DNA of 33,438 bases, taken from Rhizobiaceae bacterium (GTDB lineage: Bacteria; Pseudomonadota; Alphaproteobacteria; Rhizobiales; Rhizobiaceae). The stretch is from positions 1 through 33,438 of the forward strand of contig JAJFMR010000002.1 of assembly GCA_020696915.1 (NCBI GenBank), written 5' to 3'. This document shows positions 25,825 through 33,438 of the stretch, one piece after another. Every line of letters starts with the position of its first letter. Positions within the stretch are counted from its first letter, which is position 1. Both the position numbers and the translations under genes were made by a program. The notes under the pieces are model-generated. The model was not told the origin of the DNA and searched no databases. It saw nothing but the letters and a program-made list of their open reading frames with translations.

Positions 25825-27342
25825 ATGGGCACACTCGACTCCCTGCTCAACGGTTTCAGCGTCGCCCTGCAGCCGATCAACCTGTTCTGGGCTCTCGTCG
25901 GCTCCGCGCTCGGCACGGCGATCGGTGTGCTGCCCGGAATTGGCCCGGCGCTGACCATAGCGCTGTTGTTGCCGGTCACCGCATATCTGGAGCCGACGGC
26001 GGCGTTCATCATGTTCGCGGGGATTCTCTACGGTGCCATGTATGGAGGGTCGACGACGTCGATTCTCCTGAACACGCCAGGCGAGAGCGGTTCGATGATG
26101 ACTGCCCTCGAAGGCAACAAGATGGCCAAGAACGGGCGTGGCGCCGCGGCGCTCGCAACCGCCGCGATCGGATCCTACGTTGCCGGCACGCTCGCAACGA
26201 TCGCGCTGACCTTTCTTGCCCCGGCGATCGCCGAACTCGCCTTCATCTTCGGCCCCGAGGATTATTTCGCGCTCATCGTGCTGTCGTTCACGTCCGTGTC
26301 GGTGGTCCTCGGCACCTCTCGGGTGCGCGGCTTCATCGCGCTATTCATTGGACTGGCCATGGGCGTGGTGGGAATCGACGGGCAGACGGGCCAGGCGCGC
26401 CTGTCCTTCGGCAGGCCGGACCTGCTCGACGGCATCGACATCACGCTCGTCCTGGTGTCACTGTTTGCGGTCGGCGAGACGTTCTACGTCGCCAGCAGGT
26501 TCAGCAAGGCGCCGCCGAACTTCAACCCGCTGTCGGGCGGCGCCTGGATGACCCGCGAGGACTGGAAGCGATCCTGGAAGCCCTGGTTGAGGGGGACGTT
26601 CATCGGATTTCCCATCGGGGCGCTGCCGGCCGGCGGCTCCGAAATCCCGACCTTCCTTTCCTATTCGCTGGAGCGCCGTCTTTCCCCAAAGCCGGAAGAG
26701 TTCGGGCATGGCGCCATCGAAGGGGTCGCTGGGCCGGAGGCGGCCAACAACGCTTCGGCAGCCGGCGTCCTCGTGCCGCTGCTGACACTGGGGCTGCCGA
26801 CATCCGCGACGGCCGCCATCCTGCTGGCGGCGTTCCAGAACTACGGGCTGCAGCCGGGGCCGCTGCTCTTCATCAACAGCGGCGATCTGGTCTGGGGGCT
26901 GATCGCCTCCCTCTATATCGGCAATCTCATGCTGGTCGTCCTCAACCTGCCGCTGGTCGGACTGTGGGTGCGCCTGCTTCTGATCCCGAGGCCCTACCTC
27001 TATTCCGGCATATTGATATTCGCGCTGATCGGCATCTGGGGCGTTTCCAATTCCTGGGTCGATCTCCTGCTGATGCTGGTGATCGGGGTCATGGGCTACG
27101 TGATGCGGGTCTACGATTTCCCGATCGCGCCCGTGCTGATCGGACTGATCCTCGGGCCGATGGCGGAAACCGAGTTGCGGCGCGCACTGTCCATCAGCCA
27201 GGGTGATCCGCTGGCCCTCGTGTCATCTCCCATATCAGCCACGATGCTCGCTTTGTCGGCCGCGGTCTTCGTGCTGCCCATTCTCTTCAAGTGGATGCGT
27301 TCATCCGACAAGCCGGACGCCGCCGCGGCTCGGCAGCCCTAG
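25825..27342 (+). CDS. tctA: Tripartite tricarboxylate transporter, large membrane subunit
   Basis: The 505-residue TctA is the channel of the secondary TTT importer, with 11-12 predicted membrane helices. The conserved first repeat has IGVLPGIGPALTIALLLP (33-50) and YGGSTTSILLNTPGESGSM (about 73-91). The second repeat has GPEAANNASAAGVLVPLLTLGLPTSATAAILL, with the same P-x-A/S-T pattern. Later GLILGPMAETELRRALSISQGDP is also a strong family mark. The gene follows tctB by one base. After its stop there are 215 bases before prpB, with only a weak CGGGG/CCCCG hairpin, so prpB may be transcribed from the same message. Confidence 0.96.
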   Translation: MGTLDSLLNGFSVALQPINLFWALVGSALGTAIGVLPGIGPALTIALLLPVTAYLEPTAAFIMFAGILYGAMYGGSTTSILLNTPGESGSMMTALEGNKMAKNGRGAAALATAAIGSYVAGTLATIALTFLAPAIAELAFIFGPEDYFALIVLSFTSVSVVLGTSRVRGFIALFIGLAMGVVGIDGQTGQARLSFGRPDLLDGIDITLVLVSLFAVGETFYVASRFSKAPPNFNPLSGGAWMTREDWKRSWKPWLRGTFIGFPIGALPAGGSEIPTFLSYSLERRLSPKPEEFGHGAIEGVAGPEAANNASAAGVLVPLLTLGLPTSATAAILLAAFQNYGLQPGPLLFINSGDLVWGLIASLYIGNLMLVVLNLPLVGLWVRLLLIPRPYLYSGILIFALIGIWGVSNSWVDLLLMLVIGVMGYVMRVYDFPIAPVLIGLILGPMAETELRRALSISQGDPLALVSSPISATMLALSAAVFVLPILFKWMRSSDKPDAAAARQP

Positions 27343-27557
27343 GAGCCGAAAGGGACGGGGCCGCCCCGCGGCCACGGGGGACGCCCGAACATCCAAGGTT
27401 GCGTAGAATCCGTGGCGCCGCTACATGGGCCGTCGGACCATCTTTGCCCACCGGCGGCACCTCTGGCGCGACCTGGCCCGCCCGACCTTCGAACCGTTCG
27501 GATCCGTTGACCGGGGCACGTCGGGCTCATCGACCGCGATTCTGGCAGGAGCGATAA

Positions 27558-28472
27558 ATGACAGGACCCTGGCTGATCGCCGGCCAACGGCCGCAAGAGC
27601 CCGCCGGGCAGCGCCTGAGAGAGCTGATCCGGCGCCCGGGCATTGTTCGCGTGCCGGGGGCGCATGACGGGCTTACCGCGCGGCTGGCGCGCCGCGCGGG
27701 ATTCGAGTGCCTCTATCTTTCGGGTGCCGCGCTGTCGGCATCCATGGCATTGCCCGACCTGGGCGTCATCTCCCAGGACGAACTCGTCCATGCCTCGCGG
27801 ATGATTTGCCGCGCGGCTGGCCTGCCGCTGATTGTCGACGGCGACACTGGATATGGCGAAGCGCTCAACGTCATGCGGCTGGTCGCCGAACTGGAGCAGT
27901 CCGGCGCCGCCGCAGTACAGCTGGAAGACCAGCAGCTGCCCAAGAAATGCGGCCACCTCAACGACAAGCGCCTGGTGCCCGCCGAGGAGATGGCCCGCAA
28001 GATCGATGCGGCGCGCCGCGCCCGCAGTGATCTCGTCATCGTCGCGCGCACCGATGCCGCCGCCGTTGGCCTCGAGGAGGCGATCCGCCGCGCCCGGCTC
28101 TATGTCGAAGCCGGCGCCGACGTGATCTTCCCGGAGGCGCTTTCGTCGGATGACGACTTCCGCGCGGTCGCCGACGCCGTTGCGGCGCCAATCCTTGCCA
28201 ACATGACGGAGTTCGGACGCACGCCCTATCGCAGCGCCGCCGATTTCGAAAGGCTGGGCTGCAAGCTGGTCATCTGGCCGGTTTCGTCACTGCGGGTGGC
28301 GGCCAAGGCGGCCGGGGAACTCTATTCGCACCTGGCCGAAACGGGGGAGACGCGCAGCCTGCTCGAACGGATGCAGACGCGGGCCGAGCTCTACGAGGCG
28401 ATCGGATATCATGATTACGAGGCGCTGGATGCCACCATCGCCCGCTCTGCCGTCCCGGAGACCCCGCAATGA
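27558..28472 (+). CDS. prpB: Methylisocitrate lyase-like protein (isocitrate lyase/PEP mutase superfamily)
   Basis: The 304-residue enzyme is very like PrpB, which splits 2-methylisocitrate into succinate and pyruvate. Seen: YLSGAALSASMALPDLGVIS (53-72), the metal site VDGDTGYG (93-100), the catalytic loop QLEDQQLPKKCGH with the catalytic cysteine C131, then VARTDAAAVGLEEAI, and ILANMTEFGRTPY, all in the E. coli PrpB order. The C-terminus (RMQTRAELYEAIGYHDYEALD) also follows PrpB. AGGAG is placed before the ATG. It overlaps prpD by 4 bases. A related enzyme on another substrate (2,3-dimethylmalate lyase, oxaloacetate or phosphonopyruvate enzymes) cannot be fully excluded, but PrpB fits best. 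Confidence 0.85.
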   Translation: MTGPWLIAGQRPQEPAGQRLRELIRRPGIVRVPGAHDGLTARLARRAGFECLYLSGAALSASMALPDLGVISQDELVHASRMICRAAGLPLIVDGDTGYGEALNVMRLVAELEQSGAAAVQLEDQQLPKKCGHLNDKRLVPAEEMARKIDAARRARSDLVIVARTDAAAVGLEEAIRRARLYVEAGADVIFPEALSSDDDFRAVADAVAAPILANMTEFGRTPYRSAADFERLGCKLVIWPVSSLRVAAKAAGELYSHLAETGETRSLLERMQTRAELYEAIGYHDYEALDATIARSAVPETPQ

Positions 28473-29986
28473 TCGACCATCTCGTCCGCGTCCATCCTTC
28501 CAGCGAGCAGCTGCCGCGCGCAAACCAGTTTGCCTGGGCACTCGCCGAGCTTGCAGCCGCCGAACGTCCCGTCGACCCGGACGCCGCGCAAATGGTGGCC
28601 TGCCGGGTTGTCGACAATGCCGCTGTGGCGCTGGTATCGTTGGAGCGGGGACCGGTCGCGAATGCGCGAGACCAGGCGCTCTGCTTTCTGCGGCCGGGGG
28701 GCGCGACACTGTTCGGCCTGCCCGCATCGATCACCGTCTCTCCCGAATGGGCGGGGTGGGCGAATGCCACCGCTGTGCGGGAACTCGACTTCCATGACAC
28801 GTTTCTCGCCGCCGACTACGCGCATCCCGGCGACAACGTCCCGGGACTCATAGCCGTGGCCCAGCACTGCGGGCGCGGCGGCGCCGACCTGCTCGCGGCG
28901 ATCATTGTGGCCTATGAGGTGCAGGTCTCGCTGGTGAAGGCGATCTCGCTCCACAAGCACAAGAAGGACCACGTCGCCCATCTGGCGCCCGCGACGGTGG
29001 CCGGGATCGGCCGCTTACTCCGACTGCCGGTCGAAATCATCTTCCAGGCGATCAACCATGCCGTCCATCTGGCTTTCTCGACCCGCCAATCCCGCAAGGG
29101 CGAGATCAGCTCCTGGAAGGCCAACGTGCCCGGCTTCTCAGCCAAGCTGGCGATCGAGGCAGTCGATCGTGCGATGCGGGGCGAGACTGCGCCGAGCCCG
29201 ATCTACGAGGGCGAGGACTCGGTCATCGCCTGGATGCTCGACGGCGCGGAGACGGAATATCGCGTCACGCTGCCCGAGCCGCACGAACCCGCCCGCGCCA
29301 TCCTGGAAACCTACACCAAGGCGCACTCGGCGGAATACCAGGCGCAGGCCCTCATCGACCTCGCAATCGAAGCCGGTGGAGAGATTGCCACCGATCGAAT
29401 CACAGAGATCGTCCTGCGGACGAGCCACCACACCCATTACGTGATCGGCTCCGGCGCCAACGACCCGCAGAAATACGATCCGGACGCCACCCGCGAGACC
29501 CTAGACCATTCGATTCCCTATATCCTCGCGGTAGCGCTGGAAGACCGGTCCTGGCACCATGTCGACAGCTATCTGCCCGAGCGCGCCCACCGCTCCTCGA
29601 CGGTCGAACTCTGGCGCAAGATCCGCACAGTCGAGGATCCCGAATGGACGAAACGCTATCATGAGCCCGATCCGGCCAGACGGGCATTCGGCGGAACCCT
29701 CGAGGTGAGACTGAGCGACGGTACCGTAAAAATCTTCGAAAAGGACGTCGCCGACGCCCATCCCAACGGGGCGAAGCCCTGGACGTGGCCCGATTACGTC
29801 GGGAAGTTCGAGACGCTGACCGGCGCCTTGATCGATGGGGCGGAGCGCGAGCGCTTCATCGGCCTGGCAAGTCTCATCGGCGAACTGCGTCCCGATGCAG
29901 TGCGCACGCTCAATCCGGCATTGCCCCATGGAAGACTGCCGCAGACGCCGAGCGGCCGCGGCCTGTTCGACTGGACGGCACGATAG
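28469..29986 (+). CDS. prpD: 2-methylcitrate dehydratase-like protein (MmgE/PrpD family)
   Basis: The 505-residue protein belongs to MmgE/PrpD, whose PrpD members dehydrate 2-methylcitrate to 2-methyl-cis-aconitate. The N-terminal half contains ATAVRELDFHDTFLAADYAHPGDN with the active-site acid and histidine, then LHKHKKDHVAHLAPATVAG. The C-terminal half has AHSAEYQAQALIDLA, THYVIGSGANDPQKYDPDATRETLDHSI and SWHHVDSYLPERAHR, which I recall from PrpD proteins. Start overlaps prpB stop (ATGA). No citrate synthase gene is next to the pair, although prpB-prpC-prpD is the common arrangement. Length is close to the usual 480-505. Confidence 0.87.
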   Translation: MIDHLVRVHPSSEQLPRANQFAWALAELAAAERPVDPDAAQMVACRVVDNAAVALVSLERGPVANARDQALCFLRPGGATLFGLPASITVSPEWAGWANATAVRELDFHDTFLAADYAHPGDNVPGLIAVAQHCGRGGADLLAAIIVAYEVQVSLVKAISLHKHKKDHVAHLAPATVAGIGRLLRLPVEIIFQAINHAVHLAFSTRQSRKGEISSWKANVPGFSAKLAIEAVDRAMRGETAPSPIYEGEDSVIAWMLDGAETEYRVTLPEPHEPARAILETYTKAHSAEYQAQALIDLAIEAGGEIATDRITEIVLRTSHHTHYVIGSGANDPQKYDPDATRETLDHSIPYILAVALEDRSWHHVDSYLPERAHRSSTVELWRKIRTVEDPEWTKRYHEPDPARRAFGGTLEVRLSDGTVKIFEKDVADAHPNGAKPWTWPDYVGKFETLTGALIDGAERERFIGLASLIGELRPDAVRTLNPALPHGRLPQTPSGRGLFDWTAR

Positions 29987-30009
29987 ATCTTCGCTGCTGT
30001 ACTCGCCGA

Positions 30010-30030
30010 GCAACCGAAGCAGCCGGTTGC
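30010..30030 (+). terminator. Hairpin after prpD, possible terminator
   Basis: GCAACCG (30010-30016) and CGGTTGC (30024-30030) form a 7-bp stem with a 7-base loop, 23 bases after the prpD stop. No T-run follows, so it could be a processing or stability element rather than an intrinsic terminator. Confidence 0.4.
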
Positions 30031-30118
30031 ATTGCCCGCATCCTCGGGAGACCCGGTCTGGGGATCGATACTGTTTACCATGTTTCCGGAATGGTTGGTG
30101 GCGCTGCCGCGTTCCCTC

Positions 30119-30143
30119 TTAACAATTCTTAACAGGGCGTTAA
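30119..30143. promoter_or_regulatory. Candidate CtrA-binding element
   Basis: Three TTAA half-sites occur at 30119-30122, 30129-30132 and 30140-30143. The second and third form TTAA-N7-TTAA, the full CtrA consensus of Alphaproteobacteria; the first and second are 6 bases apart. Another near-match to the TTAACCAT half-site, TTTACCAT, lies at 30074-30081. The element is 46 bases before the small secreted-protein gene at 30190, a usual place for direct activation or repression. The surroundings are GC-rich, which makes a chance match less likely. Confidence 0.55.
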
Positions 30144-30189
30144 TTCTTCGCCAGGAGGCGGCACATCCTCGGACGAAAGGACCGGCGCC

Positions 30190-30543
30190 ATGCCCTGGCA
30201 CCACAAGACAGCTTGCAGTGTTGCGACGACCGTCGCTCTTGTGACGGCAACGGCGATGGCCGATGCCGGCAGCCGCGACCGGCTCTATGCCGACAGCTTC
30301 GGCAATCTGATCGTCGACAGCGGCGCCGGCTACAAGCGCATCGTCGTCGGCAAGGGACATCTGGCTCAGCAGTTGTCCCGCTACGGACAGGGGGGTGACG
30401 AAGACGTCGTCATTCTGGACGAATCCGACGACGACAGAATCCTGACCTGGTGCTACCGGCCGCCGGTCTTCGTGAAGGGGCGCAGCTACATGTACGGCCT
30501 GGCCGACGGCGAAATGCCCGACCTTTGGGGCGGCTGCCGCTGA
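30190..30543 (+). CDS. Small secreted protein, unrecognised
   Basis: The 117-residue product has a signal peptide (HHKTACSVATTVALVTATAMA, cleavage near 24) and a mature part of about 93 residues. The mature part is acidic in the middle (DEDVVILDESDDDRILTW) and has two cysteines, C88 and C116, which could form a disulfide in the periplasm. I do not recognise the family. An AAAGGA lies 9 bases before the ATG. It is probably transcribed alone: a CtrA-like element lies upstream and a hairpin (30563-30580) downstream. It could also be a member of a cell-cycle-dependent envelope set, but only the upstream site suggests that. Confidence 0.75.
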   Translation: MPWHHKTACSVATTVALVTATAMADAGSRDRLYADSFGNLIVDSGAGYKRIVVGKGHLAQQLSRYGQGGDEDVVILDESDDDRILTWCYRPPVFVKGRSYMYGLADGEMPDLWGGCR

Positions 30544-30562
30544 AGCGGCATGCACCGGCTGC

Positions 30563-30580
30563 GGCTCCCGCGGGGGAGCC
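30563..30580 (+). terminator. Hairpin after the small secreted-protein gene
   Basis: GGCTCCC (30563-30569) and GGGAGCC (30574-30580) form a 7-bp GC-rich stem with a 4-base loop, 20 bases after the stop. There is no T-run, so termination is likely partial if any. Confidence 0.4.
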
Positions 30581-30658
30581 ATCCATGCTCCCCGGGCCGA
30601 GCCCTGATTTGGTCACCATTGTCGGGCCAATGAAACGGCTCGGGTCCGGAGACTGACG

Positions 30659-31990
30659 ATGAGCCACGCCTTGCATGCACGCCGGCTGAAGGACCACATC
30701 GCCGGGCTCGAAACCATGACCCGTTTCGTGCTGGCGACGCTCGCGCTGGCCAGCGGCGTCTACACATATCTGGGCGTCCGCAGCCTGCTCGACGGCTCGG
30801 CGACGATCGTCTTTTTCGCCGCCGTCATCTATTCCGTCTCGGTCTCGGTGGCCATGTACGGCTTCTGGACCTATCTCATCCGGTTCCTGCCGGAAATGCG
30901 CGACGGCGGCTCGCGGCTTGCCCTGCTCGGCATAATGGCGCTCGGATCAGCGATGATCGTCGCCATGTCGTCATGGCTGAACGCTGCGGCGCTCGCCGGC
31001 TCGGCGGCCGTGGAGCAGCATCTCGCCGTGACGATCGAGGACTACACTGCCGACCTCGACCAGGCGCACGGCAACGCGCTCGGCGCGCTGTCACTACTTC
31101 CCGACATCCAGCGTGCATCGGAACGCTTCGCCAGGCTGGCGGCCGAGGAACAGGCGACCGGCGCGCTCACCGGCACGTCCGGTTCCGGCAGCGTCGTGCA
31201 GCTTCTCACCCAGATGTCGGCGCAGATGAAGGAGCTCGAAACGACCATCGAGGCCTCCCGCGAGACGATCCAGAACGGCTTCAGGGAAGGACAGGTGCAT
31301 CTCGCCACGATGCGCGGGCTGGTTTCCGCGCCTGGAGCCATCGCCCAGCGTTCCGACCAGTTCGCGGCGGAGGCCGTGAAGCTCACCGGGGTCATCGCAT
31401 CGCTCGAGCAGACTTCGATTGCGCCTTCGGTGATGCGCGCCGCTGCCGATCTCTCGGTCGGCTTCATCGCCCCGGTCGCAGACGGCAGTTCGGTGGATCT
31501 CGCGGGCCGTCAGGATCAGGTCATGGCAACGATCCGTGTCTCGGTCGAGGCGCAGTCCAGGGCGCTTTCCGACGCCGCTGCCGAAATCCTCGCGCAGCCG
31601 GATGTCCCGGAGCGGCGCTTCGTCCCGCTGACCTCGGCCGAAGCCGTCCTGCGCTATGCGTCGGACTTCATCCCAAGCTGGGCGGGCGCCATCTCCATCG
31701 ATCTCCTGCCGGCCGTCCTGGTCGGCATAATGGCGGTCGTGCACGCCTCCATGCGGCGAGGCGAGGAAGGGCTCCAGGAAGCCGAACGGATGACCGCCGC
31801 CGATCTTCTGCGGTCTCTCGACCTCAGCGAGGCGCTGGCAGCCCGCCGCACGGCCCTGAAAACGGCCTCGGGCGAGGTCGGGGAAGCGGCTGCCAGCGAG
31901 CGACCCGGCGAACCGCTCGCCGAAACACGGCCGGCTGCCGAGAACGTAACCCCGCTCTCACTCGGCGAACGGAAGCGGATCGACACATGA
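30659..31990 (+). CDS. Multi-pass membrane protein with large helical domain, unrecognised
   Basis: The 443-residue protein has three N-terminal membrane helices (about 22-40, 48-72 and 86-108), a soluble, helix-rich domain of about 230 residues (115-340) with heptad-like stretches (QLLTQMSAQMKELETTIEAS), a fourth membrane helix (about 345-363, LLPAVLVGIMAVVHAS), and a charged cytosolic tail ending in a low-complexity segment. I do not recognise the family. Topology suggests that the helical domain faces the periplasm if the N-terminus is inside. GGAG lies about 8 bases before the ATG. Its stop overlaps the next start (ATGA), so the two proteins are probably made in matched amounts and work together. 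Confidence 0.8.
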   Translation: MSHALHARRLKDHIAGLETMTRFVLATLALASGVYTYLGVRSLLDGSATIVFFAAVIYSVSVSVAMYGFWTYLIRFLPEMRDGGSRLALLGIMALGSAMIVAMSSWLNAAALAGSAAVEQHLAVTIEDYTADLDQAHGNALGALSLLPDIQRASERFARLAAEEQATGALTGTSGSGSVVQLLTQMSAQMKELETTIEASRETIQNGFREGQVHLATMRGLVSAPGAIAQRSDQFAAEAVKLTGVIASLEQTSIAPSVMRAAADLSVGFIAPVADGSSVDLAGRQDQVMATIRVSVEAQSRALSDAAAEILAQPDVPERRFVPLTSAEAVLRYASDFIPSWAGAISIDLLPAVLVGIMAVVHASMRRGEEGLQEAERMTAADLLRSLDLSEALAARRTALKTASGEVGEAAASERPGEPLAETRPAAENVTPLSLGERKRIDT

Positions 31991-32835
31991 AGGACAGGTC
32001 CGAAATCACGCCCCCGGCAGCGCCCGATTCCCCCGGGCGGTCCGCTGCGGTCATCCGCTACCTGTCGCGTTTCGACGACGGCGAGGTGGTGCGCTGGGCC
32101 TTCCGCGGCCTGCTGTTCGGCGCGATCGGCGTGCTGGCCCTCGATCTCGGGGAATTGTCGCGGGAGAACGGTTGGTTGCCGCCCACCGCGGCCGTGCCTG
32201 CACCCCAGTCGGATCCGGTCCTGCCGGCGGTAAACACCGGTCTGCCGCTGCCGTCCCCGGATGCAGGACGCTTCGTGACCGCCGACGAGGCGACGCTTGG
32301 TCAGCCGATGAAGTTCGAGCTTGGCGCAGGCGGCGTCCTGTCGGCCGAAGGCAGCATCGAGCCGGGCACCGCAACGCGTTTTACGATCGAGATCGAGGCG
32401 CGTGGTGAATATGTGAAGACGATTTCGCTGAATTCGCCGGGCGGTGCGCTGGACGATGCCATGGCCATGGCGAAACTGATCCGCGAACGCGGCCTGCGCA
32501 CCGAAGTTGCCGACGGGGCACTGTGCGCCTCGTCGTGTCCGCTGCTGCTCGCCGGCGGCCAGGTTCGCGGCGCCGGACGTCGGGCGGCTGTGGGGGTGCA
32601 CCAGTTCTATGCCGCCGCACCCGTGGTCTCCGGGCCGGAGCAGGCAATGTCGGATGCACAGGCGACCACCGCGCGCATCTCGCGGCATCTTGCCGAGATG
32701 GGCGTCGATCCCGCGCTGTGGCTGCATGCGCTGGATACGCCGCCGCAGGCGCTCTATTACTTCACGCCAGCCGAACTTGCGAAGTACGGCCTGGTGACCG
32801 AACCGGCGACCGCGACGCCCCGCAGCGAACCATAG
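31987..32835 (+). CDS. Membrane-anchored ClpP-like protein
   Basis: This 282-residue protein has a cytosolic N-terminus, one membrane helix (about 38-55, RGLLFGAIGVLALDLG), a proline-rich linker, and a periplasmic domain with a ClpP/crotonase-type fold. Motifs: ISLNSPGGALDDAMAMAKLI (about 147-166), the likely nucleophile region CASSCPLLLAGG with S182/S183, and VGVHQFYAA with H205 as the possible general base. Similar secreted proteins occur widely in Alphaproteobacteria and their targets are unknown. It may be a peptidase that works on, or with, the membrane protein encoded just upstream, to which it is coupled by a 4-base overlap. Peptidase activity is inferred only from motifs. The frame to 30973 upstream is a run-on. 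Confidence 0.82.
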   Translation: MKDRSEITPPAAPDSPGRSAAVIRYLSRFDDGEVVRWAFRGLLFGAIGVLALDLGELSRENGWLPPTAAVPAPQSDPVLPAVNTGLPLPSPDAGRFVTADEATLGQPMKFELGAGGVLSAEGSIEPGTATRFTIEIEARGEYVKTISLNSPGGALDDAMAMAKLIRERGLRTEVADGALCASSCPLLLAGGQVRGAGRRAAVGVHQFYAAAPVVSGPEQAMSDAQATTARISRHLAEMGVDPALWLHALDTPPQALYYFTPAELAKYGLVTEPATATPRSEP

Positions 32836-32869
32836 AGCGGCAAGCGCTGGGAAGACGTGCTTTGCCGCT
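32836..32869 (+). terminator. Hairpin after the ClpP-like gene
   Basis: AGCGGCAAGC (32836-32845) pairs with GCTTTGCCGCT (32859-32869) with one bulged T and a 13-base loop. It begins right after the stop of the preceding gene and separates it from the convergent GGDEF gene. No strong T-run follows. Confidence 0.5.
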
Positions 32870-32932
32870 GTTGATTCCTTGCTTTCGCAACGGGACCGAT
32901 CCGGTCAGCGATTCCAGGTCCGGACCGGTGTC

Positions 32933-33438
32933 TTATGGCCGCACCGCCGCTCCGCCGGCCCTCCCCGCCTCGGGACGCAGCGCTATCCTTACGCAATCGC
33001 GGCCGCTGTTCTTGGCGGTGTAAAGGGCCTTGTCGGCCCGGGCGAGCAGTTCATCGATGCTTTCGCCGGCCGCGAGTTGCGCCACGCCGAAGCTGGCCGT
33101 CAGGCGTCTGTGCTCCGAAATGCCATCCACGGTCAACGACGAGCAGGCGGTTCGGGCATCCTCTGCGAACAGGCGCGCCGCGACGAGGTTGGTGTCCGGC
33201 AGGAGCACGGCGAATTCCTCGCCGCCGATCCTCGCAGCAATGTGGTGTTCGGATATGGCAGACCTCATGAAGCCTGCGAAGGTGGTGATGACCCGGTCCC
33301 CCGCCGCGTGGCCGAACGTGTCGTTTATCGATTTGAAATGATCCAGATCGGCGATGACCAGGGAAACCGGAACGCCAGTGGCCGCCGCCTCGCGCAGCAC
33401 GGTTTGGGCGCGCGATTCGAAGCCCGCCCGGTTGAGCA
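32933..33438 (-). CDS. GGDEF-domain diguanylate cyclase (3' part; cut by the window edge)
   Basis: The last 168 codons of a GGDEF protein are visible; the N-terminal part, with any sensor domain, lies beyond base 33438. Reading from the edge, LNRAGFESRAQTVL continues into VSLVIADLDHFKSINDTFGHAAGDRVI and then ARIGGEEFAVLLPDT, whose signature reads GGEEF, an active form. It would make cyclic di-GMP from GTP. The allosteric RxxD inhibitory site, usually five residues before the signature, is absent (SEHHIAARI instead). It ends with a non-conserved arginine/glycine-rich tail. The GTG at 33400 is inside the domain, so no start can be given here. Confidence 0.92.
   Translation of the reverse strand, partial: LNRAGFESRAQTVLREAAATGVPVSLVIADLDHFKSINDTFGHAAGDRVITTFAGFMRSAISEHHIAARIGGEEFAVLLPDTNLVAARLFAEDARTACSSLTVDGISEHRRLTASFGVAQLAAGESIDELLARADKALYTAKNSGRDCVRIALRPEAGRAGGAAVRP

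Noticed and set aside
19899..29986. The accessory block as a recent mobile island.
   Set aside because: No integrase, transposase, tRNA end, direct repeat or change of codon bias was seen at its edges, so transfer is not claimed.

Overview
The window is about 33 kb of GC-rich DNA (high G/C at third codon positions), tightly packed with genes. It looks like chromosome from an alphaproteobacterium of the order Hyphomicrobiales (Rhizobiales). The evidence is a divergent ccmA/acnA pair, a DUF2794 gene, an sdhCDAB operon in that order, a TTAA-N7-TTAA element like a CtrA site, and a palindrome like an Irr (ICE) box. I see no rRNA, tRNA, CRISPR array, insertion sequence or phage gene. The genus cannot be named from the sequence alone.

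Layout, left to right. (1) 1-4.3 kb: the 5' part of ccmA (minus) faces acnA (plus) across a short region with an Irr-like palindrome; a DUF1223 thioredoxin-fold gene and a clear intrinsic terminator follow. (2) 4.6-6.5 kb: a DUF2794 gene (plus) overlaps the end of a GNAT acetyltransferase gene (minus), followed by a strong hairpin and a Bax-inhibitor-1 family gene (minus). (3) 6.6-10.7 kb: an FtsX-type permease and its LolD-type ATPase (minus), divergent from the lipase/esterase gene tesA (plus), the same arrangement as ybbP-ybbA/tesA in enterobacteria. (4) 10.8-13.8 kb: thpR, then a polar-amino-acid ABC binding protein and permease with no ATPase, joined by a 4-nt overlap to a methyltransferase. 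(5) 13.8-15.8 kb: an ornithine cyclodeaminase-like gene and a YceH gene (minus). (6) 15.8-19.5 kb: sdhC-sdhD-sdhA-(86-codon unknown ORF)-sdhB on minus, probably read through into yceH.

(7) 19.9-30.0 kb is an accessory catabolic block: an NAD-type isocitrate/isopropylmalate dehydrogenase family gene, a cupin, an Ldh-family oxidoreductase, a threonine aldolase (minus), a tripartite tricarboxylate transporter (tctC, tctB, tctA), and the methylcitrate-cycle pair prpB-prpD with no prpC and no regulator. My inference is uptake and breakdown of an external hydroxy-tricarboxylate such as 2-methylcitrate or a relative, feeding succinate/pyruvate-type products to the TCA enzymes encoded nearby (sdh, acnA). 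(8) 30.1-33.4 kb: a small secreted protein behind a CtrA-like element, a two-gene coupled operon (multi-pass helical membrane protein plus a membrane-anchored ClpP-like protein), and the 3' part of a GGDEF diguanylate cyclase gene (minus) running off the right edge.

Starts were moved inward from the longest open frame wherever family conservation, a signal peptide or a Shine-Dalgarno sequence favoured it; each case is stated. Promoter and operator calls are by eye and carry low to moderate confidence. The most notable observations are the Irr-like box, the coupled 86-codon ORF inside sdh, the terminator-like hairpin touching the start of the dehydrogenase gene at 19899, the TTT/PrpBD block, and the CtrA-like element.
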